Shown here piece by piece: positions 46,601 to 54,335 of a stretch of 64,000 nt of DNA (the stretch's first letter is position 1; every line of letters starts with the position of its first letter). Source of the DNA: Cyclonatronum proteinivorum (lineage in GTDB: Bacteria; Bacteroidota; Rhodothermia; Balneolales; Cyclonatronaceae); the NCBI RefSeq assembly GCF_003353065.1, contig NZ_CP027806.1, positions 840,997 to 904,996 on the forward strand, written 5' to 3'. Under the pieces are notes generated by a model that was given only the letters and a program-made list of their open reading frames with translations, ran no database searches and had not been told where the DNA came from. The translations under genes were made by a program, and so were the position numbers.

Positions 46601-46852
46601 AGCGCATCCGGCGCCCTGCTCTTTGCCGCCGCCGCCGAAGCTTTCCCGGAAAAGGCCCTCACCAAGTTACAAGGAAATACCCGCATGAGCGATACAGGCG
46701 AAGCAACACCCCCGCAACACATCCGCTCCTTACTTGCCCTCTACTTCCTCAGGCCCGAATCCCAGCATGATTTTAATACGTTTCTCAAATCTGGCAAGGT
46801 GCCTGCGGAAGAGGTGTTGTTGAGTCCGATGCTGGTATCGGGGGAGGGGTAG
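43628..46852 (+). CDS. Large protein of unknown function
   Basis: This 1,074-aa protein is not recognised. It has no signal peptide. The N-terminal 160 residues are strand-rich with a Gly/Ala/Asp-rich segment near 55-70. The middle (about 210-310) contains an amphipathic beta pattern alternating Gly, Phe and charged residues. The rest (330-1070) is largely helical with many Leu, Glu and Arg residues and may be a helical repeat or coiled region. The GC content is higher than in the preceding 43 kb. It is monocistronic. A long antisense open frame overlaps it but is best explained by codon bias. Confidence 0.75.
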   Translation: MSAPLQIPITSSANLLIRTDTPHGLFEAVRQNTPVSETDWEAGEMFSIGLSSEGGEANAHTGADGGADGSPTPLSVHIPAGEGRSLSFGMQASKGLSLRRDFSSAIETLSRGQEIAAGLHNPNPAQAHHFLMLHWNYDVRAAHEGTLPLGAGKSAVYGVEAGRERLFALIRAVEPQTGTRDALQTMLRNWMMPRAVRQASDLDPGTWLVTELDRSVTAKIGCQMGYDFSWVHELGEGGLAGDIGLKLESAMKATVGFDFSGKFALVVARESADPSNQQLRVRLFKLRKKGWDFALSATAQAESSAEFREADIEELLKAILGIQSVQVLSDLKSVKTWMGDNSDLASYFAELSADSIRDFLGGVTGLDVVASVDEASGQLNAWFKKWDRLTQETAASLWQLAEDGLPLDEIRDLSRTISEADEDKIRTFLIEKCSKPDFLTSGTGKFLLSLVPGEDLFGALLRTNSIRQIREAAKKVHHLLDGDVSERILLNLNRAINRRLNLENIREVLTETDFEQLDEWLKARLARFFGKKLEDLGLEDLRNLKQFIERWEAKKGRILEKMQEVVTHQYGAAFNYAYSKSRSHEALIDLSIDFSYPDEAGRVLQMAMDGNFDRLLTETFESVTLHQAVLTHGIMRSASVQFSLPFAKRDISAITESVATAEAFDTEDGRLLLYQLDTKSRLKHLGKSAGLMTIGGYFQSQANQVRTHSRGSIDFSYTLRQAHKSMQADTLKLTLKPVLKQYFPEVGTVWVNDLDKIIDELEANETGNLGSLLQSLHVHVPGEIGVRWLHAPSKIRDYQPMADHLMQTMRKTFFSYYLNRLSANTHDKNTADALLLYSSVPEGFFPGKRGKRLHWYVGKRYHSGLGVRDFDKKSIRAAMLIRLLEMSHAIGTLPDLEDRFGKYIPRPENTTRILNDVFNSPSAEEFLNNLFWTEQQIIDGAAAAGRKLNKALKKSASKPQKAVKAFAAFGDSLAKAFDGRQLKRVFGEAHLSASGALLFAAAAEAFPEKALTKLQGNTRMSDTGEATPPQHIRSLLALYFLRPESQHDFNTFLKSGKVPAEEVLLSPMLVSGEG

Positions 46853-46985
46853 GAACGTGCTTTTTATTTTGGTGAATTTTAGCGTATTTGTCGCGTCAGC
46901 GTGACCCTGAATCTCTTACGAACGCTTTTGAACAGTTTCCGCTTTAAGCCTGAAACCAATTCTTAACCTGTTAACCCCCCCAACC

Positions 46986-47483
46986 ATGCTCCACAAACTA
47001 ACCCCCCTCCTCCTCCTCACCCTCTTCGCCTGCACCTCTACCACGGCGCAGCACGATGCGGGAAGCTTCTCTGATTTTATGGATGCCTTTGATGAGGCCA
47101 TTCAGGTTTTTGTGAATGGGGAGCCGGAGCCGTTTATGGGGCTTTGGGCGCAGCAGGAGCGGACGACCCTTGCGGGCGGACTTGGCGGAGAGATTGAGTT
47201 CGGATGGGAGGCCATCAGCGAGCGGCTTGTACGGGTGAGCGGGATGTACGGTCAGTTCGATCAGGCCCGGTATCAGGCGCAGCGCGTTGCCTACGGGTAT
47301 GGGGATCGTTTCGGCTATTTGGTGCAGCACGAAGAAATCGAGATCGATGATGCCGAAAGCGGCACAACGGCGACCCGCTTTTACCGTGCTACCATGACGT
47401 TCGAGCGCATCGGCGATACCTGGCGCGTCGTGCACCGGCAGGCCGATCTTCACACGGTGGAAGATGACGGCCTCCGCGATTAG
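46986..47483 (+). CDS. SnoaL-like (NTF2 fold) lipoprotein
   Basis: This 165-aa protein has a short signal peptide with a Leu-Phe-Ala-Cys lipobox at Cys16. The mature part looks like a SnoaL/DUF4440 domain: helix with Phe-Met-Asp-Ala-Phe-Asp-Glu-Ala, then Gly-Leu-Trp-Ala-Gln, Gly-Trp-Glu-Ala-Ile, and final strands Ala-Thr-Met-Thr-Phe-Glu-Arg-Ile-Gly-Asp-Thr-Trp-Arg-Val-Val-His-Arg. The last two strands are the signature of this fold. The ligand or reaction is unknown. Confidence 0.75.
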   Translation: MLHKLTPLLLLTLFACTSTTAQHDAGSFSDFMDAFDEAIQVFVNGEPEPFMGLWAQQERTTLAGGLGGEIEFGWEAISERLVRVSGMYGQFDQARYQAQRVAYGYGDRFGYLVQHEEIEIDDAESGTTATRFYRATMTFERIGDTWRVVHRQADLHTVEDDGLRD

Positions 47484-47551
47484 GCTATAGCACTTCACAC
47501 TTCAGCGGACCTATCACTTATGCTGAAAAAAAGCCAACGGTTCCCATAAAA

Positions 47552-47613
47552 GCGGCAGCGGATTTTCATCTGCGCGGTTTTTTTAGGGGGAAACACCGTG
47601 AACATCAGGTGTT
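47552..47613 (+). terminator. Terminator and attached 28-base element, copy A
   Basis: An imperfect GC-rich hairpin (about 47552-47577) is followed by seven T (47578-47584), then AGGGGG and a hairpin AACACC-GTGAACATCA-GGTGTT. It follows the lipoprotein gene. A 28-base core (47580-47607) is shared with the minus strand of 63446-63473 with one mismatch. Confidence 0.5.
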
Positions 47614-47828
47614 GCGGGGCAGATTGAAAACGCCTAAACCTAAGACAGGTCCCTTGCTTTTTGGTGCCGGTAAATGTTTCAGCGGCCTTTGGCACCGTAA
47701 GTTGTCCGTACTTCGGCTAAAAATCGTCTCTTAAACTGCTTCTGTGCATCACAATTCCCCAAAAAGTGTATGGGAAATGGCAGCAAATAATGTGATTACG
47801 TTTAATGCGGATTTAGGTGCAGGGGGGA
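47614..47828. other. Intergenic region before the defence island
   Basis: No gene is supported in these 215 bases. Short open frames on the plus strand overlap the 3' part of the ptuB-like gene and are shadows. Confidence 0.4.
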
Positions 47829-48494
47829 TCAAATAATCCCATCGGGACGGGCTGTTCTGTTGCCTTCGGAATCAAGTACAAAATGCGTCCCTCTGAGCAC
47901 ATACCTAAGTTCGGCTACAACAGCTTGGTGTTGCTTGAATATCTTGCACCAAATGGAGTAAAAACCCATACCTTTGGCGGTAAGTGCTATTTGTTCTGCC
48001 ATTTGCGGACTGGGATTTTCCTCCCAGTTTCTCAGGGATTGTTTGGCTACAAGCCAGGCCTGAAGCCTGAAAATCCACCTTTAATCGGCTTTGCTTGGCT
48101 CGTGTGAAGTGCCCGGATTTCTGTCTAATCCCATTAACCCGATGGTTGCTATGGCTTCCGCCCGAACCGGAGTATCTTTGGCGGTTATCCCGCCTGTTTC
48201 CGAGTAGTCAAAAGCTGCATCTGAGTTATCACGATCAGGCCAGATATATCCCTCTCTTGATAAATTGCGGGCTCCTTTCACCGTATTGCAGTATTTGCAG
48301 GAAAGCAAAAGGTTTTCCCAGGCTAAGGGATCACCTCCGTTGGCCGTTGGAACCACATGTTCTACTTCGATCATATTCGTGATGGCCATTTCGCAGTACG
48401 AGCAATGCCAGTCAATCCTGCTGCCCAGGTCGTTTCGTGCATCCTGATATCTTTTGTAGGTCTGTGGTGATTCACCTTTTAAAACAGCTCTCAC
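47829..48494 (-). pseudogene. Septu-like HNH endonuclease (PtuB-like), interrupted by in-frame stop
   Basis: From GTG 48494 the frame gives 137 residues with an HNH nuclease zinc site: Cys31-x2-Cys34, Glu45-His46-Val-Val-Pro, Asn61 and Cys66-x2-Cys69. It ends at TAA 48081-48083. Read through this codon, the same frame continues as Arg-Trp-Ile-Phe-Arg-Leu-Gln-Ala-Trp and a clear C-terminal domain with Ser-Ile-Trp-Cys to TGA 47829, in all 221 codons, the usual length of such nucleases. So a single nonsense change (a likely ancestral CAA) splits the gene. It starts one base inside the ATPase stop (TAGTG overlap), as in Septu pairs. Confidence 0.8.
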
Positions 48495-49771
48495 TATTTG
48501 CCCGCATTTTTAAGTTTTTCCTGTTCTATAAAGGCATCAAATGCCGGGTTTTGAGAAAATGGCCTGATGCGTTCCGCCAACTTCATAGCGTCCGTTTCTG
48601 ACAATACCTTACCGGCATCTAAATCCCTGTAAACATCTTTGGCCATTTCAAATAGCTCCGTTTTTTTCGTACTCCATTGCGGCATTTCAACACCTTGAAT
48701 AAACTCGGCAATATCTTCAATACTCAGCTCTGAAGCCCCTTTTACATTTTTCAACTTGCAGTTCTCCAATATGAAAAGCTGACCAAGGTCTGTTTCCTGT
48801 ATTAGGAACGGACTATGCGTAGTGGCGATGAACTGAATTTTTGGAAAGGTTTGCAACAGACTTGTGACAATGATTTTCTGCCAGGCAGGATGCAGGTGCA
48901 GATCTAATTCATCAATAAAAATAATTCCCTGTGTCTCTTTTAAGGCCTCTTCTCCCAAGTACGGATTCAGCAAAACACAGCGGTGTGCTATATCGGCAAT
49001 CATAGCAAGGAAGCTGCGGTAGCCATCGCTGAGGTAGTTAAAGGGAAGTACGCGGCCGTCTTCAAATTCGAGGGTCAGCCCTCTGCCTGTGTCAGGATCA
49101 AGATCATAGATTATTTTCCGGCATCCGGGCAGCGCTTCTGTAATTGCGGTTTTTATCAGGTTTAGCGTAAGGTCTTGTTCGTTGCGCTGGATCTGGGACA
49201 TCTCTTTCAGTCGGAACCATTCCGTGAATCTTCTGAAATTGGACTTGGCATCAAAAGCTTCCCGGTATCCCCTCAGCCGGGAACCTATTTCTTTGGGTTT
49301 TGCAGATGCTTTGTCTTTCCGCTGGCGATCCTGTGCAATAAGGAACAGCCTGCCGGTCGAAAAATAACTAATCAGCGGCAGCTTTACTTTCTCCCCCTTT
49401 CTGATGGCTACGTCAAGCCTTTTGCCCATCATGCTGATTGCGGATGCATTTTTTTTAGTTGTACTGCCTTTTCGTGTGTTGCGCTCCCGGCTCCACTGAA
49501 TGCTGGCATTATTGACAACCCCTTCCGCAATAATTTCTACCGGAAACTGATACTCTTCATTTCTGTAGGCTATCTCGTCGTTTGCTATACCTTTGGTAGA
49601 AACGTCCCTCACGCCGATAAACAGGGAGCCCGCGGCAATGAGCAGGGCTTCAAGTACAGCCGTTTTCCCACTCCCGTTATCGCCGATAAATATGTTTAGC
49701 TGATCATTGAGGTTCAGGCTTAACTCTTGAATGCCCTTGAAGTTTCGGATGGTTGCTTGTTTGATTTTCAT
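48494..49771 (-). CDS. ptuA: Septu-like AAA ATPase (PtuA-like)
   Basis: This 425-aa ATPase has Walker A Gly-Asp-Asn-Gly-Ser-Gly-Lys-Thr (30-37), an ABC-like signature Leu-Ser-Asp-Gly (247-250), Walker B Ile-Phe-Ile-Asp-Glu-Leu-Asp (284-290) with Leu-His-Leu-His-Pro after it, and switch His319. This plan, plus an HNH nuclease overlapping its stop codon, matches the Septu anti-phage system (PtuA/PtuB), and also the ATPase of some retrons; no retron reverse transcriptase is present. The ATPase is intact, but its partner nuclease has a premature stop, so the system may be disabled. Gene symbol given by arrangement and motifs, not by a database search. Confidence 0.75.
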   Translation of the reverse strand: MKIKQATIRNFKGIQELSLNLNDQLNIFIGDNGSGKTAVLEALLIAAGSLFIGVRDVSTKGIANDEIAYRNEEYQFPVEIIAEGVVNNASIQWSRERNTRKGSTTKKNASAISMMGKRLDVAIRKGEKVKLPLISYFSTGRLFLIAQDRQRKDKASAKPKEIGSRLRGYREAFDAKSNFRRFTEWFRLKEMSQIQRNEQDLTLNLIKTAITEALPGCRKIIYDLDPDTGRGLTLEFEDGRVLPFNYLSDGYRSFLAMIADIAHRCVLLNPYLGEEALKETQGIIFIDELDLHLHPAWQKIIVTSLLQTFPKIQFIATTHSPFLIQETDLGQLFILENCKLKNVKGASELSIEDIAEFIQGVEMPQWSTKKTELFEMAKDVYRDLDAGKVLSETDAMKLAERIRPFSQNPAFDAFIEQEKLKNAGK

Positions 49772-49974
49772 AGCAGCTTAGCTTATTAATCTGAATCTGG
49801 CTTCATAATATAAGGCAAAGCTAAGCAATACAGATACCTGAGTGTTTCGATCTGTTCCTGGCCCTTCCCAAATATTAATTTTCAGGCAAATGTAAACTGA
49901 TTCCCTGAAATACTTGCAATTAATCCTGGGGCGCAACGACAGGAACAGACCATCTCCCCAAACCTTCCCGCCCG

Positions 49975-50541
49975 CTACTCCCGTATTTTGCGTTCAGCGA
50001 GGGCTTCGAGGTCCTCGTAGGTTACGCCGTACAGCTTGAGCTTTTCGAGGGCGGCGCAGAGGTTGTCGTCGAATTTGTAGAGGGCTTTATCAAGCTGCGT
50101 GCCGACACCCATGTTCTTTAGGGCATCATCGGGGTAGCGGTCGCGGAGGGCGAGCACGTGCCGGTCGGTGTAGTTCATGGGCAGCTCCGGCAGGGCCGAT
50201 GCACGACCGCTGAGGTATTCGATGAAGCCAAACCGAATCATTTCCGGACCTTTTTCGACATTCAGGTAGCGGTCCGCGATGGTGAACACGAGCGGCTCCT
50301 CCGGTCTGGGTTTGGTGAGCTGCTTCAGCAGGTAAATCGGGAAGAGGTAGCGGCCAAAGCCTGACGCATGCGCCTCAACCGGCACGGACGCCCCCGGCGC
50401 CCGGAGCGTCATCATTTCAGGATGAATATCAAGCTCAAGCCGGAAGAACACATCCCCTTTGGTGTACTTATCCAGCGTAAACCGAATCAATCGGATGGCC
50501 TTCCTGAGTTCTGCTTTATTGACCCGGATGGTGAGTTTCAT
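49975..50541 (-). CDS. Uncharacterised protein with possible clamp-like (DnaN-like) fold
   Basis: This 188-aa protein is not securely recognised. The first 120 residues follow a beta-alpha-beta pattern (Ile-Arg-Val-Asn-Lys-x-Glu-Leu-Arg-Lys-Ala-Ile helix, then strands with Phe-Arg-Leu-Glu-Leu-Asp and Leu-Arg-Ala-Pro-Gly, then a Phe-Pro-x-Tyr-Leu-Leu-Lys-Gln-Leu helix) that recalls one domain of DNA sliding clamps. It begins 44 bases after the helicase stop and on the same strand, so it probably belongs to the same operon. If it is a clamp-like protein it could tether the helicase to DNA. This is inference only. Confidence 0.6.
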   Translation of the reverse strand: MKLTIRVNKAELRKAIRLIRFTLDKYTKGDVFFRLELDIHPEMMTLRAPGASVPVEAHASGFGRYLFPIYLLKQLTKPRPEEPLVFTIADRYLNVEKGPEMIRFGFIEYLSGRASALPELPMNYTDRHVLALRDRYPDDALKNMGVGTQLDKALYKFDDNLCAALEKLKLYGVTYEDLEALAERKIRE

Positions 50542-50585
50542 GGGGGATTAGCTTGGCATTTACATTTTTAGTTTCACCTTTACCG

Positions 50586-52646
50586 TCACTTTCCACGCAA
50601 ATCATCCAGAAATTCTGATTCTGGTGACGTGCCGGTTACGAGCAGGTAATCCCGGGCGCGGGTGCAGGCTACATAGAGAAGGTGCCGTTCGGTGTTGTAG
50701 ATTTCTTCGAGGTCGGCTTGATCAGCGATTTGTTCGATGCGGCTTTGCAGGGGGATGACCTCATCATCGCAGGCCATGACGACAACCGCACGGAATTCCA
50801 AACCCTTGGCCAGATGCATGGTGCTGAGGGTAATGCCCCGGCTTTCCTGCACCCGGCCCGTCATAAGCGTGTAGGGGTACCCTGCGGCCTCAAGCGCTTG
50901 TTTTGCGCGATCGAGCTCATGTTCTGTGCGGGTGAACAGCCCGATTTCCGAAGGTTGAACACCGCTTTCCAGCTTGTCAGCAAGCCATGCGGTTACCGCC
51001 TGCTGCTCTGCTTCTTCCGTTTCAAAAACGTGAATATCCGGGGTGGGACTGTTGAATACCGAGACCGTTTTGTTGCGCACTTCTTCGTTGCCGTCCACAT
51101 CTCTGACAACGGGATCGAGCAGTAAATCTGCTTGCCTGCGTATCTGATGCGAGGTGCGGTAGTTGATGTGCAGCGTGCGTGACCTGCCTCGGATATCAAC
51201 GCCGAGGGATTTCCATGAAAAGGGCTGCTGAAAAATGCGCTGACCAAGATCTCCGGCAAAAAACAATCCGCCGGGTTTATCACCCAGCAGGGAAAGCAGC
51301 CGTAACTGTGCGACGCTGATATCCTGCGATTCATCCACAACCACAAAATCGTACGGAAAGCGGCCTTCACTCCGGTACTGTGCTTCAAGGCGCCGGTACA
51401 CCGCATTCAGGCTTGTCAGGTTGTTTGCCGCAAGTTTTTCGCGGAGCTTTTCGAAAACGGCCCAAAGCAGCTTGCGGCGGTTTTCCGGCAGCCGCGTTTT
51501 TCGGCCTATACGCTGTACTACACGGTATTCATCCCAGCTTTGAAGCTGCCAGGCATCGACGACTTCCTTCCATTCTTCCATCAAAAAGCGGGCACTGAAG
51601 GTTGCGGCTTCCTCCCCCTCAACCGCTTCCTGAAGCAGTTTGGCGATGGTTGCGTCGTCTGCAAGCGCTGCTTCGCCAAAACGGCTTTTGTACAGCCGGA
51701 GTCCCAATTCAGGCAGGGCGTGTGTCTCAATGCGCTCCTTGAGGCGAGGCCGGGTGCTGATCAGCCGCCGGAGCTTTACATCAAGTGCTGAGGCCAGTAC
51801 ATCCGAGAAGGTCGTGAGCAGTACGCGGGCCTCCGGATGCTGCTCGGCCAGCCAAACGGCGCGGTGCAGGGCTACGATGGTTTTCCCGGTCCCGGCCGTA
51901 CCGGAAACCCGCGCTGGACCACCGCCTGCCTGCTGCACGATTTCCCGCTGTGCCGGATGCAGGAAAACCGACCACTTTTCCCAGGGATATTCCAGGGCGA
52001 GCTGCAGCTCTTCGAGGTTATCCATCACACGGAAACGGCGTTTCGCATCGGGGTGCTCAAAAGGATCAGACGCCGGATCGGCCTGCAGTGGCAGCGGCGG
52101 CTCGTGTCCGACCGCAAGATTCAGCAGCGCTTCCGCAGCCTCGGCAGGCAGGAGGGCCGCAAGGGCGAGCAGCTCATCCTCATCGGCCTGTTTGGCTTCT
52201 TTGACCCACTCCTGCGGGATGCCGTATTGCAGCAACTTCCCCTCGGGTACCGCAGCCAGCGGGCGTTGTTTCGGCTCCGGCTTTTGAACGTAGGTTGGAA
52301 TCAGGACTTCCTGCACCCGCTCCCGAATAAGGACCATCTGCGCCGCGCCGGTTGTTGGGTGTCGCTCAAGCTTTCGGCGTGAAGCCCAATCGTATGCCTG
52401 ATCGTGATGATCCACATAGCACACCAGCATGCTTTGGGCTGATTTATGGATGATGAGCCGGATGTCCCGCGACACCCGGGCGGACCAAAACCCTTTGTCC
52501 TTCACACGCGCGATACGATGCAGTTTAATCCCGTTATTGGCCGGATCAACCTGAAGATCAAAAACCGTTGTCTTTACGGCCTTTTGCTCCTCGTTCGTGA
52601 GCTTGGCGAGGCTGTCGGTGAAGGTATCGGCGATAAGAAACTGCAT
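50586..52646 (-). CDS. UvrD-like helicase with N-terminal RelE/ParE-like domain
   Basis: This 686-aa protein is a fusion. Residues 1-97 follow the RelE/ParE toxin fold: an N-terminal strand, a helix, His-Arg-Ile, Phe-Trp-Ser-Ala-Arg-Val-Ser-Arg-Asp-Ile-Arg and a C-terminal Asp-His-His-Asp-Gln-Ala-Tyr-Asp-Trp-Ala. A linker follows, then an SF1 helicase with Walker A Gly-Thr-Ala-Gly-Thr-Gly-Lys-Thr (249-256), Walker B Val-Val-Asp-Glu-Ser-Gln (about 430), Leu-His-Ile-Asn-Tyr-Arg-Thr and the C-terminal Val-Ala-Cys-Thr-Arg-Ala-Arg. It lies eight bases after the small nuclease-like gene. Helicases of this type unwind or translocate DNA; the toxin-like part may bind or cut RNA. Confidence 0.88.
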   Translation of the reverse strand: MQFLIADTFTDSLAKLTNEEQKAVKTTVFDLQVDPANNGIKLHRIARVKDKGFWSARVSRDIRLIIHKSAQSMLVCYVDHHDQAYDWASRRKLERHPTTGAAQMVLIRERVQEVLIPTYVQKPEPKQRPLAAVPEGKLLQYGIPQEWVKEAKQADEDELLALAALLPAEAAEALLNLAVGHEPPLPLQADPASDPFEHPDAKRRFRVMDNLEELQLALEYPWEKWSVFLHPAQREIVQQAGGGPARVSGTAGTGKTIVALHRAVWLAEQHPEARVLLTTFSDVLASALDVKLRRLISTRPRLKERIETHALPELGLRLYKSRFGEAALADDATIAKLLQEAVEGEEAATFSARFLMEEWKEVVDAWQLQSWDEYRVVQRIGRKTRLPENRRKLLWAVFEKLREKLAANNLTSLNAVYRRLEAQYRSEGRFPYDFVVVDESQDISVAQLRLLSLLGDKPGGLFFAGDLGQRIFQQPFSWKSLGVDIRGRSRTLHINYRTSHQIRRQADLLLDPVVRDVDGNEEVRNKTVSVFNSPTPDIHVFETEEAEQQAVTAWLADKLESGVQPSEIGLFTRTEHELDRAKQALEAAGYPYTLMTGRVQESRGITLSTMHLAKGLEFRAVVVMACDDEVIPLQSRIEQIADQADLEEIYNTERHLLYVACTRARDYLLVTGTSPESEFLDDLRGK

Positions 52647-52654
52647 ATTGTCCT

Positions 52655-53101
52655 TTATCTGATGCGCGTGATTTTTTCAGGGAAGGCTAAGCCGCTTTGG
52701 GCCAGCTTTCTTGCCTGTGAGCTGTCCTTCAGGATGGCGATGCTTCCAGTAGCTATCCACAGGAAAGGTTTATCGGAGGCCTTCATGGCATTGATTTCAG
52801 CTCCGTGCTCCTGTAACCAGGATTTTAACCAGCGCAGCTTATTAAGCATCTCGGCAACATTTCCGGTATTCACGGGATGAACTTCCACAAAGTAGGCCTG
52901 TTGATTGTACCCGATGATGTAGTCCCAGCGGGGACTGTTTGGGTATTTCCGGGAAACACAGCCGTCCAAATCTACGCTGCCTTCCAGGGCTCTTGTGTTT
53001 TCGGGGATCACCTTGCCTGAATTGATGCCGAGTGCCCGCAGGCCGGTTTCGTAGCAGGCTTCTATGGATGGGGTTTTCTCAACGGCACCTTTAAAACGCA
53101 T
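52655..53101 (-). CDS. Small putative nuclease of the ATPase-helicase operon
   Basis: This 148-aa protein overlaps the ATPase gene by 11 bases. It is not recognised as a known family. It contains a possible restriction-endonuclease-like core: Trp-Asp60-Tyr-Ile-Ile-Gly followed by Tyr-Phe-Val-Glu73-Val-His75-Pro, in the order strand, Asp, strand, Glu-x-His; the usual Lys is replaced by His, and a long helix follows. This makes a PD-(D/E)xK-type nuclease plausible but not certain. Its position between an ATPase and a helicase supports a DNA-targeting effector role. Confidence 0.6.
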   Translation of the reverse strand: MRFKGAVEKTPSIEACYETGLRALGINSGKVIPENTRALEGSVDLDGCVSRKYPNSPRWDYIIGYNQQAYFVEVHPVNTGNVAEMLNKLRWLKSWLQEHGAEINAMKASDKPFLWIATGSIAILKDSSQARKLAQSGLAFPEKITRIR

Positions 53102-54254
53102 CTCTTGAAGCCATTAAGTTGGAGATGAGTTCAGAGGCTTTACTGCCAAAGGCCGTCATGCCTCCCCATTCGGCCAGGTCCGGGTCTTCGTCTGTTTGCT
53201 CAAGTGCTGAAATGTCTCGCACAGTCACTTCGTCTGATTTCCGGTCGAAGAAGTAAGTATAAAAAGCAGCACGGTTTAGGGTGTGCTCAAAAATGGCGTG
53301 CAGCGAATCAGATATTTGGCCTAAGCTAAACAGCTTGCGAAGTTCCTCCGGCTTTGCTTTCATCTGCTGCATCAGGCGCACCGTCCAGCAAAGCTGTAAA
53401 ATGGTGGATGAATGCGTTGACACGATAACGTTATACCCCCGTGACATGAGTTCAAGGAAAAGGAGCATGAGCGCTTCAATGGCCATCGGATGCAGCCCCA
53501 TTTCCGGTTCTTCGATGATGACATACTGATGATGCTGAAGCTTCCCGTTCGGGGATGGACCGTTTTGCAGTAACCCGTACAGTTGTAGCAGTAAAGGAGT
53601 GAATTCGCGCTGACCGGCTGACCAGCCGAGATAGGAAATCTGACTTTCGCCGGTATCGAGCATGAGGCGCATTTGTGGTGTGCTTTTGTCGAGTTTCACG
53701 CTTGCGTTCACAAAAATGGCCTTGCGGATGTGTTCTTCAATCTCCGCATGCATCAGGCCCGTTGCAGGAAAGACATCCCCGCTTGTTTGGTCAAGCCCTA
53801 AATCCAGCCAATGTTGCAGGCCACTGCTGAATTTTTTTAGCACAAAGGGATCTTTAAGGCGGAAGTCAGAATACGGTCTCGGCCATCCGTGATGCATGGC
53901 AAGCACGCGCTGCGCCGGCACATAGGCTACGCGCTCGTGTTGCGTCCCTTTTTCTTGGATGAAATCATGCACCTCGGACACCGCACCATCTACCCGTATT
54001 TCGGTATCCTGACGCAGTATTTTCCCCATACCCTCGCCCATGTACAGATCGAGGAACTCGTTGGGGTTGCCTTTGTGCTGTACGCCGTGATTTTTCATCT
54101 GCGCGAGGATGTGCCCGCCATCCAAAGCCAGCTTGAACATCTGAAGCAGGATGCTTTTCCCGCTCGCCTGCGGGCCAATAAAAACGGTAAAGTCGCCAAA
54201 GGTGATGTTGGCTTCTTTGATTTGACCGAGGTTGTTTGATTCAAACTGTTTCAT
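53091..54254 (-). CDS. AAA (OLD/ABC-like) ATPase without visible nuclease domain
   Basis: This 387-aa ATPase has Walker A Gly-Pro-Gln-Ala-Ser-Gly-Lys-Ser (27-34), signature Ser-Ala-Gly-Gln (212-215), Walker B Ile-Glu-Glu-Pro-Glu (247-251) with Leu-His-Pro, and switch His281. This is the plan of OLD-family and SMC-like ATPases. Unlike OLD or GajA proteins it ends without a TOPRIM domain. It is the first gene of a unit with the small nuclease-like gene and the helicase. The combination recalls Gabija (OLD-type ATPase-nuclease plus UvrD helicase) in split form. Confidence 0.82.
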   Translation of the reverse strand: MKQFESNNLGQIKEANITFGDFTVFIGPQASGKSILLQMFKLALDGGHILAQMKNHGVQHKGNPNEFLDLYMGEGMGKILRQDTEIRVDGAVSEVHDFIQEKGTQHERVAYVPAQRVLAMHHGWPRPYSDFRLKDPFVLKKFSSGLQHWLDLGLDQTSGDVFPATGLMHAEIEEHIRKAIFVNASVKLDKSTPQMRLMLDTGESQISYLGWSAGQREFTPLLLQLYGLLQNGPSPNGKLQHHQYVIIEEPEMGLHPMAIEALMLLFLELMSRGYNVIVSTHSSTILQLCWTVRLMQQMKAKPEELRKLFSLGQISDSLHAIFEHTLNRAAFYTYFFDRKSDEVTVRDISALEQTDEDPDLAEWGGMTAFGSKASELISNLMASRDAF

Positions 54255-54335
54255 TGGATGTCGTCCTTAACAAAATTCTAAAAGTTTTTCATACTTGTCT
54301 CTTAATTATTATGCAAAACAGTAGGAATGCAATTA

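Noticed and set aside
47817-48107. 96-residue plus-strand frame
   Set aside because: It covers the 3' part of the ptuB-like gene, whose minus-strand reading past TAA is family-like.
48494-49771. ATPase considered as part of a retron
   Set aside because: No reverse transcriptase gene is near, and the HNH partner is enough to explain it as a Septu-like pair.
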